Positions 31,043 through 41,583 of a stretch of 64,000 bases of DNA are shown one piece after another (positions within the stretch are counted from its first letter, which is position 1; each line of letters begins with the position of its first letter). The position numbers and the translations under genes were made by a program. The stretch is from Sphingomonas kaistensis. Lineage in GTDB: Bacteria; Pseudomonadota; Alphaproteobacteria; Sphingomonadales; Sphingomonadaceae. The stretch is taken from contig NZ_CP145607.1 in assembly GCF_036884275.1 (NCBI RefSeq), positions 1,413,001 to 1,477,000 on the forward strand, read 5' to 3'. The notes beneath the pieces were generated by a model that ran no database searches, had not been told where the DNA came from, and worked only from the letters and a program-made list of their open reading frames with translations.

Positions 31043-31275
31043 CAGCCGAGCCGCTCAATCTTGAAGTTCTCGATCACCGTGTTGGCGAGAAGCTTGCGGC
31101 ACATGTCTTCGATCGCAGCGTCATCGGTGTCGTCGGCAAGGTCGAGCTCGATCAGCTTGCCCGCGCGCACGTCATTGACGCCGTCGAAGCCCAGACCTTC
31201 CAGCGCATGGTGGATCGCCTTGCCCTGCGGATCGAGCACGCCCGGCTTCAACGTCACCAGAACCCGCGCCTTCAT
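31042..31275 (-). CDS. purS: Phosphoribosylformylglycinamidine synthase subunit PurS
   Basis: A 77-residue protein beginning [20 protein letters not shown] and containing [19 protein letters not shown], the PurS signature. It bridges PurQ and PurL in the three-part FGAM synthase typical of alphaproteobacteria and Gram-positives. The ATG is preceded by GGGAG with good spacing. It is coupled to purQ by overlap. Confidence 0.97.
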   Translation of the reverse strand: MKARVLVTLKPGVLDPQGKAIHHALEGLGFDGVNDVRAGKLIELDLADDTDDAAIEDMCRKLLANTVIENFKIERLG

Positions 31276-31398
31276 GGCTTCACTCCCATGTTTTAGATTG
31301 TCGGTGCTTTGACACGCGGCCTATGGACAAGGGATAAGAGTCTAGCAAGCATTGCAGGCGCAAGTGCAAGCGTCCTGCGGGCCAGAGAGAACGTGCCG

Positions 31399-31544
31399 AT
31401 GTCCTATCTTGCGACTGCCATCTTCCTGGGCCTGTTTCTGGTGGGGCCGACTTATTTCGGCTGGTCAGACCCGAGCGGGAAGGTCAGCCTGGCGCTGCTG
31501 ACAACCTTCCTCCTGGGTGCCGTCGCGGGCTTCAAGGCCAAGGG

Positions 31545-31548
<4 letters not shown>
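31399..31548 (+). CDS. Small membrane protein, function unknown
   Basis: A 49-residue protein of two hydrophobic helices (ATAIFLGLFLVGPTYFG and VSLALLTTFLLGAVAGF) ending KAKG. ATG 31399 has GAGAGA upstream; the frame can be extended to 31309 but the added residues look non-coding. It overlaps the convergent epimerase gene by 4 bases. I recognise no family. Confidence 0.55.
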
Positions 31549-33523
<1,975 letters not shown>

Positions 33524-33633
33524 TTATGGCCGGAAACACCATCGGGGCGCAAACGAGCGGAGCAATCGCGCTTGTCATTCGTCCGGTATCATGAGACGTT
33601 ACACTATCACGTTTCGATCAGAAAGGGTGCGCC

Positions 33634-34053
33634 ATGGTCAGTCTTGCTTCTGCCGTTCCTGCCGCCGCCGAGCCGATGATGGAGCTCAATACCACGCCCC
33701 TGATCGACATCATGCTGGTCCTGCTCATCATGTTCATCATCACCATTCCCCCGCAAAGCCATGCGGTGAAACTGGATCTGCCGGGCGAGGGCAAGGCCGA
33801 GCCGGATCCGTTGCGCAACAAGGTGGTGGTGACCGACACTGGCGGTCTGCTCTTCAACGGCGCGGCCGTGACCCCGCCCGAACTCACCACCTTGTTCGAG
33901 CGCATGGCGCAATTGCCGCGTCAGCCCGAGCTTCAGCTGCAGCCGGCCGCGGCTGCGCCGTATGGCGCGGTAGACGACGTCCTCGTCCGCGCCAAAAAGG
34001 CGGATCTGACGCGCCTCGGTTTTGTCGGCAACGAGGCGTACCAGCGCTTCTGA
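33634..34053 (+). CDS. ExbD/TolR family protein, without an ExbB partner nearby
   Basis: A 139-residue protein: one N-terminal helix bearing the conserved Asp (TTPLIDIMLVLLIMFI), then a periplasmic domain (HAVKLDLPGEG, NKVVVTDTGGLLFNGAAV). ExbD works with ExbB as the proton-driven stator for TonB or Tol energy transduction. No exbB, tolQ, tonB or second exbD is adjacent, which is unusual because these genes normally cluster; it may use partners encoded elsewhere. AAAGGG precedes the ATG. Confidence 0.88.
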   Translation: MVSLASAVPAAAEPMMELNTTPLIDIMLVLLIMFIITIPPQSHAVKLDLPGEGKAEPDPLRNKVVVTDTGGLLFNGAAVTPPELTTLFERMAQLPRQPELQLQPAAAAPYGAVDDVLVRAKKADLTRLGFVGNEAYQRF

Positions 34054-34063
34054 GCGACCGCGC

Positions 34064-34291
34064 TCAGCTCTTTCGGGCGCTGGCGACGAAGCGGCGGGCG
34101 ATTTCGCGGACCGCTTCGTCATCGCCGGTTCCGTCCCTGGCGGGGTCGCCGAGGTGCTCGATGCTCCCTTCGATCCGGTCGAGCAGGCCCGGGTGCTGGG
34201 CTTCGACGTGGGCGACGACCTGGAACAGGATATGTTCGGCCGCGATCTCGCGTTGGCGGGCCTGGACGGCGCTGTCGGATGCTGTTGTCAT
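34064..34291 (-). CDS. Small conserved-looking hypothetical protein
   Basis: A 75-residue, probably helical, soluble protein: ARQREIAAEHILFQVVAHVE, then PGLLDRIEGSIEHLGDPA and DDEAVREIARRFVASARKS. Composition and third-base GC fit the coding neighbours, and it ends ten bases from the convergent exbD gene. No family is recognised and there is no signal peptide. Confidence 0.55.
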   Translation of the reverse strand: MTTASDSAVQARQREIAAEHILFQVVAHVEAQHPGLLDRIEGSIEHLGDPARDGTGDDEAVREIARRFVASARKS

Positions 34292-34349
34292 GGGTGAGGG
34301 AGCGCGCGGCGGGAGGCCCGGTTCCGCGCCCGGCCTTTGGGACAGGTGA

Positions 34350-35222
34350 TCAGGCGAGCAGGCGCCACAGGCCCCAGGCGCTGGTCGCGGTCAGCACGGC
34401 GCCGACCAGCACCAGCAATCTGTCCGCCTCGACCCTTTTGGCGATGATCGCCCCCAGTGGCGCGGCGAACACCCCGCCGATCAGCAGGCCGATGATCGCG
34501 GTGCTGAACGCGTCCCAGCCGATGGTGAACAAAAAGGTCCCCGAGATAGTGAGGGTGACGAAGAATTCGGCGGTGTTTACGGTGCCGATGGTGAAGCGCG
34601 GCGCGGTCCCTTGGACCATGAGGTTGGAAGTGACCACCGGTCCCCACCCGCCGCCCCCCGCCGCATCGAGGAAGCCGCCGACAAGGCCCAATGGCTCGAC
34701 GATCCGGGCCGGGCGAATGACATGACGATGCGTCCACCCGCGCCACAGCAGGATCAGGCCGAGCGCAGCGAGATAGGCCAGCACCACGGGCCGGGCGATG
34801 TCGGCGTGAATATTGCTCAGCACATAAGCGCCAAGCGCGCCGCCGACTGCGCCGGGAATGACGATCCGCAGGAACAGCCGCCAGTCGACATTGCCGTGCG
34901 CGATATGATTGGTGGCGCTGATCCCGGTAGTGAAGATCTCGGCGGTATGGACGCCCGCGCTCGCGACCTTGGGCGGGACCCCCATGCCGACCAGCAGTGT
35001 CGAGCTGATGACGCCATAAGCCATGCCGAGCGCGCCATCGATCAACTGGGCGGCGAAGCCGATCAGGATGAAGGGCAGGAGCACCGACGGATCGGCAAGA
35101 AGCTCGGCGAGGATGGAGGTCGTCCCTTTCCCTGTTGCGGCGCCCCCATGCCTCAGCTTGAGCGCTTCGCCTAGGGCGGAGTGCTTGGCCCTTCTTTGCA
35201 ACCGGGCCGGGAGGACATACAT
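34350..35222 (-). CDS. TauE/SafE family sulfite exporter-like membrane protein
   Basis: A 290-residue (at most) membrane protein with about eight helices and two related halves: [19 protein letters not shown] and [19 protein letters not shown], the Gly/Asp-rich re-entrant signatures of TauE/SafE. The family exports sulfite, sulfoacetate or related anions, or takes up sulfur compounds. The first 40 residues of the open frame are charged and atypical, so the true start is probably nearer the [10 protein letters not shown] segment, but no standard start codon with a good site is there. It is divergent from cysE, a sulfur-assimilation gene. Confidence 0.85.
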   Translation of the reverse strand: MYVLPARLQRRAKHSALGEALKLRHGGAATGKGTTSILAELLADPSVLLPFILIGFAAQLIDGALGMAYGVISSTLLVGMGVPPKVASAGVHTAEIFTTGISATNHIAHGNVDWRLFLRIVIPGAVGGALGAYVLSNIHADIARPVVLAYLAALGLILLWRGWTHRHVIRPARIVEPLGLVGGFLDAAGGGGWGPVVTSNLMVQGTAPRFTIGTVNTAEFFVTLTISGTFLFTIGWDAFSTAIIGLLIGGVFAAPLGAIIAKRVEADRLLVLVGAVLTATSAWGLWRLLA

Positions 35223-35258
35223 TCACGCCGAATAGTCACGGCCCCGAAGGACGCCTGC

Positions 35259-35945
35259 TTGCGCTTAGCTCTTATTGATTACCTCGACAGCGTGAAGGAG
35301 CGGGACCCCGCCGCACGCAGTCGGTGGGACGTGATCCTGTACCCCGGGGCCTGGGCGCTTTTGTATCACCGCGCCGCGCACTGGCTGTGGGCCGGCCGTT
35401 TGTTCTGGCTGGCGCGGTTGGTCAATCACTGGAGCCGGATGGTGACGGGGATCGACATCCACCCGGGCGCCACGATCGGCCGCAATTTCTTCATCGACCA
35501 TGGCTTCACCGTGATCGGCGAAACCGCGCTGATCGGCGACAATGTCACCATCTATCAGAACGTGACGCTCGGCGGGACCAATCCATCGACCGGAATCGGC
35601 GGCAAGCGCCATCCGACACTCGAGGACGGCGTAGTCATCGGCTCGGGCGCGCAAGTGCTGGGGCCGATCACGATCGGCGAAGGCGGCCGGGTGGGGGCCA
35701 ATGCGGTAGTGACCAAGGACGTGCTGCCGCGCACCACCGTGGTCGGCATCCCGGCGCGGCCGGTGCCGGTCGATCTGGTCCATTACAGCCCGGGCTTCAT
35801 TCCCTACGGCACGCCGTGCGGCGAGGATGTGGATCCGCTGCGCGCTCGGCTGACGACATTGGAAGAAGAGCTGGCCGAGCTTCGCGCCGAGCTGAAATCG
35901 CTTCGGGCGCGGGGAGAAGCCCTGCCGGAGAGCAAGGCTTCGTGA
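35259..35945 (+). CDS. cysE: Serine O-acetyltransferase
   Basis: A 228-residue left-handed beta-helix enzyme. The start is read as TTG 35259 because GAAGGA lies seven bases upstream and [19 protein letters not shown] follows at the place expected for the short SATase form. Hexapeptide repeats run through [19 protein letters not shown] and [12 protein letters not shown], with the catalytic His in DHGFTVIGE. It makes O-acetylserine for cysteine synthesis. A C-terminal coiled coil ([20 protein letters not shown]) is an extension beyond the usual end. The stop overlaps the next gene (GTGA). Confidence 0.93.
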   Translation: MRLALIDYLDSVKERDPAARSRWDVILYPGAWALLYHRAAHWLWAGRLFWLARLVNHWSRMVTGIDIHPGATIGRNFFIDHGFTVIGETALIGDNVTIYQNVTLGGTNPSTGIGGKRHPTLEDGVVIGSGAQVLGPITIGEGGRVGANAVVTKDVLPRTTVVGIPARPVPVDLVHYSPGFIPYGTPCGEDVDPLRARLTTLEEELAELRAELKSLRARGEALPESKAS

Positions 35946-36286
35946 GCAGTGTCACCCCCTTTCCGGTGCGTCCCGACCGGAAGGCCGTCGCCACCTTCGA
36001 CCGGGTCGAATTGCAGCGTATCCTGGATCTCTACGGGCGAATGGTCGCGGCCGGGCACTGGCGCGATTATGCGATGCAGTTCGCGCCCGATCTCGCCAGC
36101 TTCGCCGCCTTTCGCCGCACCGCCGAGCGGCCCGAGATCCGCATCGAAAAACGCCCCTCGCTTCGGCTGAAGCAAGGGGCGTGGGCCTTGGTCGGTGAGC
36201 ATGGGGTCATCCTCAAGCGGGGCGGGGAGCTTCACGGCATCCTCGCCCCGCTCGAGCGGCGCCTCCTCAGGCTGGTTGAGGACTGA
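35942..36286 (+). CDS. DUF2794 family protein
   Basis: A 114-residue soluble protein, read from GTG 35942 overlapping the cysE stop. It includes [39 protein letters not shown] and [17 protein letters not shown], the conserved pattern of alphaproteobacterial DUF2794. Function is unknown. Its 3' end overlaps the convergent membrane-protein gene by 20 bases. The overlap with cysE suggests co-expression. Confidence 0.85.
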   Translation: MSSVTPFPVRPDRKAVATFDRVELQRILDLYGRMVAAGHWRDYAMQFAPDLASFAAFRRTAERPEIRIEKRPSLRLKQGAWALVGEHGVILKRGGELHGILAPLERRLLRLVED

Positions 36287-37361
36287 GGCTCGGCAGATGG
36301 CCGCGCAGCGAGCCGGGCAAGCGAGCGACTACTGCGGCGCGGGCCTGGTGCCAGAAGGCCGACAGGAGCAGCAGCGCCGAGCCGATCACCAGCGCCGTCA
36401 GCGCGATGTTGAGGCTGACCGCGCCGAACTGCTCGAACAGCTCGTTCAAGGCGAACAGCACGTACGCGAGCGCCGAGACCAGAAGCGCGCGGCGGTCGAT
36501 CGCGAGCGCGGCGACGCCGAGCGCGATATAGATGGCGATCACCACCAGCCCCTCGCCAACGCTGGCGTTGCCGTCGTTGAGGCCCAGCAGCGTGAAGACC
36601 GGGTGCACGATCATCGGTGCGGCGAGCAGGTGCAGCCAGAAGGCGACGTCCGAGCGGCGTGAGATGCGGGCCGGGTCCGAGCTGTCCCAGCGCATGGCAT
36701 AAAGGAAGACGCCCAGCCCGAGCAGCAGCACGACGCCCAGCACGATGTTGCCGGTATTGGGCGTGTCCCCGATGGCGGCGGCGATCAGCGCGACGACGAT
36801 ACCAGCGACCGACGCCGCACCCGCGGCGACCGTGATGGGCACCCGGAAGCGCTTCCAGTGGGCGAAGGCGGAGATGGCCCCGGCCGAGGCTGCGCCAGCC
36901 CCGATCAGACCGGCCGTCAGGGCTTGTTGCCCCGCCTCGAGCTCGGGATTGCCGAACAGGCTGACCAGGGTGAAGCCGACGCTTGCCGCGACCCCGCCGA
37001 CAAAGGCGAGCAAGAGAATGATCGACGGCAGTGCCATCCGGCGGCGCGCGGTGAAGAACAGCGCCAGCCCCCAGGCCGTAGCCGCAATCAGCGCCGGTGC
37101 GAGCGGCGAAGGGCCGCTTTGGTCGACGGTGAAGCCGAGGTTCTGTCCGATGCTCTGGCCGATCCAGCCGACCGCGAACAACAGGATGGCGGCGGCGATC
37201 GAGACGAAGATGTCGTTGAAACCGGTGATCAGCCGGAAATACTCTTCATCGACGGCGGGCGAGCTTCGCTGGCGATCGACATAAGCGCGAAGCGACGCCG
37301 CCGCCTCGGGAGTCACCGCCCCGGCGGCGACCGCCTCGTCGAGATCATTTTGGCTATACAT
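36267..37361 (-). CDS. DUF2157-like multi-pass membrane protein
   Basis: A 364-residue protein. A soluble N-terminus of about 45 residues (MYSQNDLDEAVAAGAVTPEA) precedes about eleven hydrophobic helices with GFNDIFVSIAAAILLFAVG and SALAYVLFALNELFEQFG. The layout is similar to DUF2157/DUF4401 membrane proteins; the family assignment is tentative. ATG 37361 has an ideal AGGGAGGT seven bases upstream, and that site is buried in the perfect hairpin at 37366-37402, suggesting translational control. It overlaps the convergent DUF2794 gene by 20 bases. Confidence 0.7.
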   Translation of the reverse strand: MYSQNDLDEAVAAGAVTPEAAASLRAYVDRQRSSPAVDEEYFRLITGFNDIFVSIAAAILLFAVGWIGQSIGQNLGFTVDQSGPSPLAPALIAATAWGLALFFTARRRMALPSIILLLAFVGGVAASVGFTLVSLFGNPELEAGQQALTAGLIGAGAASAGAISAFAHWKRFRVPITVAAGAASVAGIVVALIAAAIGDTPNTGNIVLGVVLLLGLGVFLYAMRWDSSDPARISRRSDVAFWLHLLAAPMIVHPVFTLLGLNDGNASVGEGLVVIAIYIALGVAALAIDRRALLVSALAYVLFALNELFEQFGAVSLNIALTALVIGSALLLLSAFWHQARAAVVARLPGSLRGHLPSLSPQPA

Positions 37362-37365
37362 AGAA

Positions 37366-37402
37366 ACACCTCCCTGTTGCCAAGGAGGCTACAGGGAGGT
37401 GT
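37366..37402 (-). promoter_or_regulatory. 12-bp hairpin hiding the ribosome-binding site of the 37361 gene
   Basis: In the leftward transcript ACACCTCCCTGT (37402-37391) pairs perfectly with ACAGGGAGGTGT (37377-37366) around a 13-base loop. The second arm contains the whole AGGGAGGT ribosome-binding site, and the ATG begins four bases after the stem. The loop also carries CCTCC, which could pair with the same site. This geometry fits a translational switch such as an RNA thermometer or a protein- or RNA-opened hairpin. Confidence 0.7.
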
Positions 37403-37421
37403 CCTATTGTGTCAATACACT

Positions 37422-37447
37422 AAGCTGCTGCCCTCAGGCGGCAGCTT
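37422..37447 (-). terminator. Hairpin downstream of the glycine-zipper gene
   Basis: Arms AAGCTGCTGCC (37422-37432) and GGCGGCAGCTT (37437-37447) pair at 10 of 11 positions with a 4-base loop. It lies 9 bases past the stop of the leftward glycine-zipper gene. No strong T-run follows, so it would be a weak intrinsic terminator or a 3' stabilising stem. Confidence 0.5.
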
Positions 37448-37456
37448 GCACACGCC

Positions 37457-37768
37457 TTAGCGGCAGACGTAGCGCTTGCGACTGCGCTCGACTTCGCGGC
37501 CGATCAGCGCGCCGGCGGCGGCGCCGAGGATGGTGCCGGTGGCGCGGCTGCCCTGCGTGTCGATCGCACGGCCGATCAGCGCACCGCCGGCGGCGCCGAC
37601 GATCAGGCCGGTGGTGCCGTTGTTCCGCTTGCAGCGAAGGCGGCCCTGGCCGTCATACCAGGTCTTGCCGTTATAATAGCGCTGAGCTTCGGCAGGCGCG
37701 GCCACGGTCAAGGTGGCGGCAGGAACGGTAAGACCGGCGGCGGCAATTGCCATCATCATGGTCCGCAT
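37457..37768 (-). CDS. Secreted glycine-zipper protein
   Basis: A 103-residue protein with a signal peptide (TLTVAAPAEAQ). The mature part has YNGKTWYDGQGRLRCKRNNG, then two glycine-zipper helices, GLIVGAAGGALIGRAI and GTILGAAAGALIGREVE, ending RKRYVCR. Such 2TM glycine-zipper proteins sit in the outer membrane or periplasm; their function is unclear. ATG 37768 has AGGAGA upstream. A much longer leftward frame through this gene (to 38641) is antisense to the next gene and is rejected. Confidence 0.85.
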   Translation of the reverse strand: MRTMMMAIAAAGLTVPAATLTVAAPAEAQRYYNGKTWYDGQGRLRCKRNNGTTGLIVGAAGGALIGRAIDTQGSRATGTILGAAAGALIGREVERSRKRYVCR

Positions 37769-37918
37769 GACTATTCTCCTAGTTTCTCGTTGCGGTATCG
37801 CTTGAACTTGTCTGCACCCCTCAACCTGAACGAGCGGGCAATGGGTGACGGGGTTAAGCGAGGAATAACGGCTTAACGGCGAAACGATCATTCGGGTCCG
37901 ACGAGGCGAGGCGACACG

Positions 37919-38509
37919 ATGTGCAATCTGTATTCGATGACGGCGACGGTGGACGAGATGAAGCGGCTGTTCGGCCCGTTCGAGGGCGAGCGCGACAATC
38001 TTCCGGCCTTCGGCGAAATCTATCCCGGCAAGCCTGCGCCGGTGCTTCGCCGCAAGGACGATGGAGGGCTCAAGCTCGAGATCATGGAATGGGGCTTTCC
38101 AGGACCGGCCGCGGCCAAGGGGCGGCCGGTGACCAACATCCGTAATCTCGCCAGCCCCTTCTGGCGCAGCGCGCTCAATCGCACCGACCGGCGGTGCGTG
38201 GTGCCGGTCACCCGCTTTTGCGAGTGGGAGGGGGAAAAGGGCGCCAAGCGCAAGGTGTGGTTCGGGCTGCACGAGGGCGCCGACCCGCTGTTCGCCTTTG
38301 CCGGCCTGTGGCGGCCGGGGGAGGGCGGGGTGCCTTACATGGCGTTCCTCACCTGCGACCCGAACGGCGTGGTCGGCGCGGTGCATCCCAAGGCGATGCC
38401 GGTGATGCTGCGTGCCGCCGATGTCCCGACCTGGCTCGATTCGGAAGCTGCCACCGCTTGTGCGCTTGCGGTGCCTTATGCCGATGCCGATATGTGTCGT
38501 CTGCCGTAA
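37919..38509 (+). CDS. SRAP domain protein (YedK/HMCES type)
   Basis: A 196-residue SOS-response-associated protein. The catalytic Cys2 is exposed after Met removal (MCNLYSMTAT), the conserved Glu is in TRFCEWEGEKG, the conserved His in VHPKAMPVML, and GFPGPAAAKGRPVTNIRNL gives the substrate-binding segment. The family crosslinks to abasic sites in single-stranded DNA and shields them. It stands alone with its own upstream spacer of 150 bases. Residue spacing is normal. Confidence 0.93.
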   Translation: MCNLYSMTATVDEMKRLFGPFEGERDNLPAFGEIYPGKPAPVLRRKDDGGLKLEIMEWGFPGPAAAKGRPVTNIRNLASPFWRSALNRTDRRCVVPVTRFCEWEGEKGAKRKVWFGLHEGADPLFAFAGLWRPGEGGVPYMAFLTCDPNGVVGAVHPKAMPVMLRAADVPTWLDSEAATACALAVPYADADMCRLP

Positions 38510-38527
38510 CCAGCCACAGGGGATATC

Positions 38528-38881
38528 ATGGCCAAGGACAAGAAGCCGAAGAAGGCCCGCAAGGGTGACGAAGCCGAAGCCCCCAAGGTCAAAAAGGCCA
38601 AGACGAAGAAGCATGACGGCGACGGCGGCGCCCGCGCGCATCCGCTGGAAGCGCTATCGAAGCTCGCCGATCACCCCCTGGTGTCCGAACTCCTCGCAGC
38701 GGGTGCGCTGGCCGCGGTGGCGGCGATTGCCGATGCGGGAGCGAAGAATCCCACGGCCGTGAAGTCCGCCGACAATGTGAAAAAGGCCGGCAAGGCCGCC
38801 GCCGCGGCGATCGGGGCGCGGCTATTGAAGGAATTAGGCAGCGCCAAATCGGCTGCCAAGGATGTCGCGGAGAAGAAATAG
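38528..38881 (+). CDS. Lys/Ala-rich small protein, unknown function
   Basis: A 117-residue protein. The first 33 residues are a Lys-rich basic arm (KDKKPKKARKGDE, KVKKAKTKKHDGD), followed by an Ala-rich helical core (LVSELLAAGALAAVAAIADAG) and a Lys/Ala tail (AKSAAKDVAEKK). Composition resembles histone-like or DNA-compacting proteins, but no motif proves nucleic-acid binding. It follows the SRAP gene by 18 bases in the same direction, so the two may be co-transcribed. Confidence 0.6.
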   Translation: MAKDKKPKKARKGDEAEAPKVKKAKTKKHDGDGGARAHPLEALSKLADHPLVSELLAAGALAAVAAIADAGAKNPTAVKSADNVKKAGKAAAAAIGARLLKELGSAKSAAKDVAEKK

Positions 38882-38886
38882 CTCGC

Positions 38887-39420
38887 TTAGCGCTGGAGCA
38901 GGGTGAGGCGGGCCGGCCCGGTGTCGCGTTCGGCGTCGAGCCGCAGCGTGCCTGGCTCGACCCGGTCGCCGCGCGCGGTTTCGATCGCCAGCCAGCCGCC
39001 GGGCGCCAGCCACCCGGCCCGCTCGACCGCCGCGACGACCGCATTGCCCGACCCGGCCGCATAAGGCGGATCGGCAAAGATCAGGTCGAAGGGCGCAGCG
39101 ACGGGCGGCAGCTTCAGTGCCGAGCCGGCAAGCAATTTGACCTCGGCGCCGAGCGTCGCGGCATTGGCGGCGATCGTCTTGCGCGCCGCGGCGTCGGTTT
39201 CGACCAGGGTCGCCTGCGCCGCACCGCGTGACAGGGCTTCCAGCGCCAGCGCGCCGCTCCCGGCGAAGAGATCGGCGACCATGAGATCCTCGAAACTACC
39301 GATCCGGCTCGCCAGCATCGAGAACAGGGTTTCGCGCGTGCGGTCGGCGGTGGGGCGCGTGGAAAGCGAAGGCGGCGCCGCGATGACCCGGCTGCGCCAT
39401 TTGCCGGCGATGATCCTCAT
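38887..39420 (-). CDS. rsmD: 16S rRNA (guanine(966)-N2)-methyltransferase
   Basis: A 177-residue Rossmann-fold methyltransferase. It begins MRIIAGKWRSRVIAAP, has MVADLFAGSGALALEALSRG for SAM binding and the catalytic DPPY in LIFADPPYAAGSG. It methylates G966 of 16S rRNA in the 30S subunit. Length fits the family. It is convergent with the Lys-rich gene with only 5 bases between. Confidence 0.95.
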   Translation of the reverse strand: MRIIAGKWRSRVIAAPPSLSTRPTADRTRETLFSMLASRIGSFEDLMVADLFAGSGALALEALSRGAAQATLVETDAAARKTIAANAATLGAEVKLLAGSALKLPPVAAPFDLIFADPPYAAGSGNAVVAAVERAGWLAPGGWLAIETARGDRVEPGTLRLDAERDTGPARLTLLQR

Positions 39421-39448
39421 GGCCGCTCGTTAAGCGGCAAGTGTCCGA

Positions 39449-39477
39449 GCGGGAAGGGGAGACTATCCCCTTCCCGC
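39449..39477 (-). terminator. Perfect 12-bp hairpin between TraB-like gene and rsmD
   Basis: GCGGGAAGGGGA (39449-39460) and TCCCCTTCCCGC (39466-39477) pair perfectly with a 5-base loop. It lies 10 bases past the stop of the leftward TraB/GumN gene. The stem is very stable, but the downstream bases are not T-rich, so it may act with Rho or protect the mRNA end. Confidence 0.65.
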
Positions 39478-39487
39478 AGCGCTTTGC

Positions 39488-40402
39488 TCAATACTTGATG
39501 CGCGCCGTCTTGATCCCGCTCTTGGCAAGGTAGTCCTGGACGCTGTCCTTGCCCGCAAGATGGCCCGCGCCGACCGCGACGAACACGGTGCCGGGGGTCT
39601 TCATCCGCTCCTCAATCCACTTGGCCCAGGTCGCGTTGCGGCCGGTCAGCATCAGCTGATGCATCGCCGGGCTTTGCGTCTGCATGTCGTTCATCATCGC
39701 GGCAAGACCGTCGGCGTCACCGGCGTTCCACGCCTTGGTCATCTTGGCAAAGGTCGATTCCATGTCGCCAAAGGTCGCGGCGGTATATTCCAGCATGCGG
39801 ATCTGCTCGGCTTCCGGCAGCTTGTCGAACAGCTGCATCTGAAATTCGAGGGTCTCGAGCTGGTCGATCGGCTTGTTACCGGCCTTGGCGGCGGCGGTGA
39901 TGACGGCTTCGGCACCCTGTTCGCCGGTCTTGCCGACCTTTTGCATGCCGAGCGCGGCGAGCATCATCGAGGCGGCGAAGGGCTTCATCGGCTCGACCAT
40001 CGCGGTGGTGCCGCCGACGCTGGCCAGCGCCGCGGCGAGATCTTTCTTGCCTTTTTCGCTGAGCCTGGACGTCAGCGGCTTGCCGTCGGTCGCCATCCAG
40101 TATTTCTGGACCAGCGGCGCCATTTCCGCCGCGTTTTCGGGTTTCACGATCTCGAAATAGACCTTGCTCGACCGGTCGAACGCGGCCTTCACCTCATCGT
40201 TGAACCAGTCGGTCTTGCCGTCGAGCGCGTGAAAAGTGCCGAACAGATAGACGGTGGTGTCGCTGTCCTTGGCCACCCACAAAGCGGGATCGGTGTCGGG
40301 CAGCGTGGCAGCGGCCGGAGTGGGCTGCGCCGTCTGCGCAAGCGAGGGCGAGGCCAGCCCGAGCGCGGTGCCGAGCAGTATCGAGCGGAAGAGGCGGGCC
40401 AT
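39488..40402 (-). CDS. TraB/GumN family exported protein (copy 1)
   Basis: A 304-residue protein with a signal peptide (ALGLASPSLAQ). The family pattern is clear: [20 protein letters not shown] near the start, a helical centre, and [19 protein letters not shown] near the end, with GTxH and GxxHLxG signatures of TraB/GumN proteins, a group related to metalloproteases (Tiki/TraB). Function in bacteria is not settled. A paralogue follows upstream at 40593-41492. Confidence 0.88.
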   Translation of the reverse strand: MARLFRSILLGTALGLASPSLAQTAQPTPAAATLPDTDPALWVAKDSDTTVYLFGTFHALDGKTDWFNDEVKAAFDRSSKVYFEIVKPENAAEMAPLVQKYWMATDGKPLTSRLSEKGKKDLAAALASVGGTTAMVEPMKPFAASMMLAALGMQKVGKTGEQGAEAVITAAAKAGNKPIDQLETLEFQMQLFDKLPEAEQIRMLEYTAATFGDMESTFAKMTKAWNAGDADGLAAMMNDMQTQSPAMHQLMLTGRNATWAKWIEERMKTPGTVFVAVGAGHLAGKDSVQDYLAKSGIKTARIKY

Positions 40403-40592
40403 GAGGTTCTCCGGTTAGATGGCACGATATCAGAGGTATCCGAGCAAGGCTCGAACCGTACAGTTGATGGCGAAAGCAGCAAGCAGCGGTGCTTTAAAAG
40501 TATATGACTGTCGCTTTTATGCCAGGCGCCTTGCGCAGGGTTAGGGAGCGCCTTGCCAGCCCTGCCGGTCGGCCGGGAAAAACGCGAACCGA

Positions 40593-41492
40593 TTACTGCA
40601 CGCGCGTGACGTTAAGGCCTCGCTTCTGGAGCATTGCCTGCACCGAATCGGCACCCGCCAGATGCCCGGCGCCGACCGCCACCATGACAGTCCCCGGCTG
40701 GCCCATCCGGCCTTCGATCCAGCGGGTCCAATTGGCATTGCGCTCCTTCAGCAGCAGTTCGGCCATCGCCGGGCTACCCAGCATCTCGGCGTTGAAGCTC
40801 TTGGCGATGGCGGCGACGTCGCCGCGCCCCCACGCGCTCAGCATCCCGCCGAAATCCTTGCTCACCTCGGCCGGGCTTTCCAGCGTGCCCAGCAACAGCG
40901 CCTGCTGCGCACTTTCGGGCAGACGGTCGAAGAAGCGCAACTGCTCTTCGTTGGTCTCGAGCTGGCCGATCGGCTTGCCCGCAGCGGCGAAACGCGCCTT
41001 GAGCTTCATCTCGACGCCTTCTTCCTGTTTTAAATCCATCGCTCCGAACTGCGGCCCAAGCAGCGAAAGCGCGACCGCCCAGGTCTCCATCCGGTCAAGC
41101 GCGGCGGGCGAGATACGCGCGCGAGCGATGGCGCTGGCGAGTGCGGCGCGCTTGTCCCTGGGTACACGGTCAAGCACCGGCGGCAGCCCCGGCGTGTCGG
41201 TGGCAATCCGCATCATGGTCGCGGCAAAGGGCGCGGGATTGGCGGTATCGACAATGGTTTCGACGACCAGCCCCTGCGATTCCTCGGCGGCGCGCGCGAA
41301 CAGCGGGCTTTCCCAGCGCGTGCCTTGCGGCAAAAGGTGGATGGTGCCGAATAGATAAACGGTGGTGTCTTTGTCCGCGACCTTCCACAGCGCGGGCTTT
41401 GGATCGGACGGCACCCGCGCGTCGCCAGCGCCCGCCGAGGCGAGGCCCAATGCCGCAAGGCCCTTGGCGATCCAGTTGAACTTCAGACCCAC
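40593..41492 (-). CDS. TraB/GumN family exported protein (copy 2)
   Basis: A 299-residue paralogue of the gene at 39488. It has [20 protein letters not shown] near the N-terminus and [19 protein letters not shown] at the C-terminus. GTG 41492 is chosen because AGGAGA lies five bases upstream and a signal-like segment follows; the open frame reaches 41585 but would overlap glyQ. The two copies are about 190 bases apart, in the same orientation, with no gene between, and look like an old tandem duplication. Confidence 0.87.
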   Translation of the reverse strand: MGLKFNWIAKGLAALGLASAGAGDARVPSDPKPALWKVADKDTTVYLFGTIHLLPQGTRWESPLFARAAEESQGLVVETIVDTANPAPFAATMMRIATDTPGLPPVLDRVPRDKRAALASAIARARISPAALDRMETWAVALSLLGPQFGAMDLKQEEGVEMKLKARFAAAGKPIGQLETNEEQLRFFDRLPESAQQALLLGTLESPAEVSKDFGGMLSAWGRGDVAAIAKSFNAEMLGSPAMAELLLKERNANWTRWIEGRMGQPGTVMVAVGAGHLAGADSVQAMLQKRGLNVTRVQ

Positions 41493-41583
41493 ATTCGTCT
41501 CCTGCCGCGCACCTGTCCGGCGCGCCTTCGACACATGGGAGCCGCTTGCCCCGCTGCCAAGCTCCGGCCTATGGCCCGCGGCC

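Noticed and set aside
37457..38641. Long leftward frame joined to the glycine-zipper gene
   Set aside because: Only the last 103 residues, after a signal peptide and AGGAGA, form a protein; the rest is antisense to the SRAP gene.
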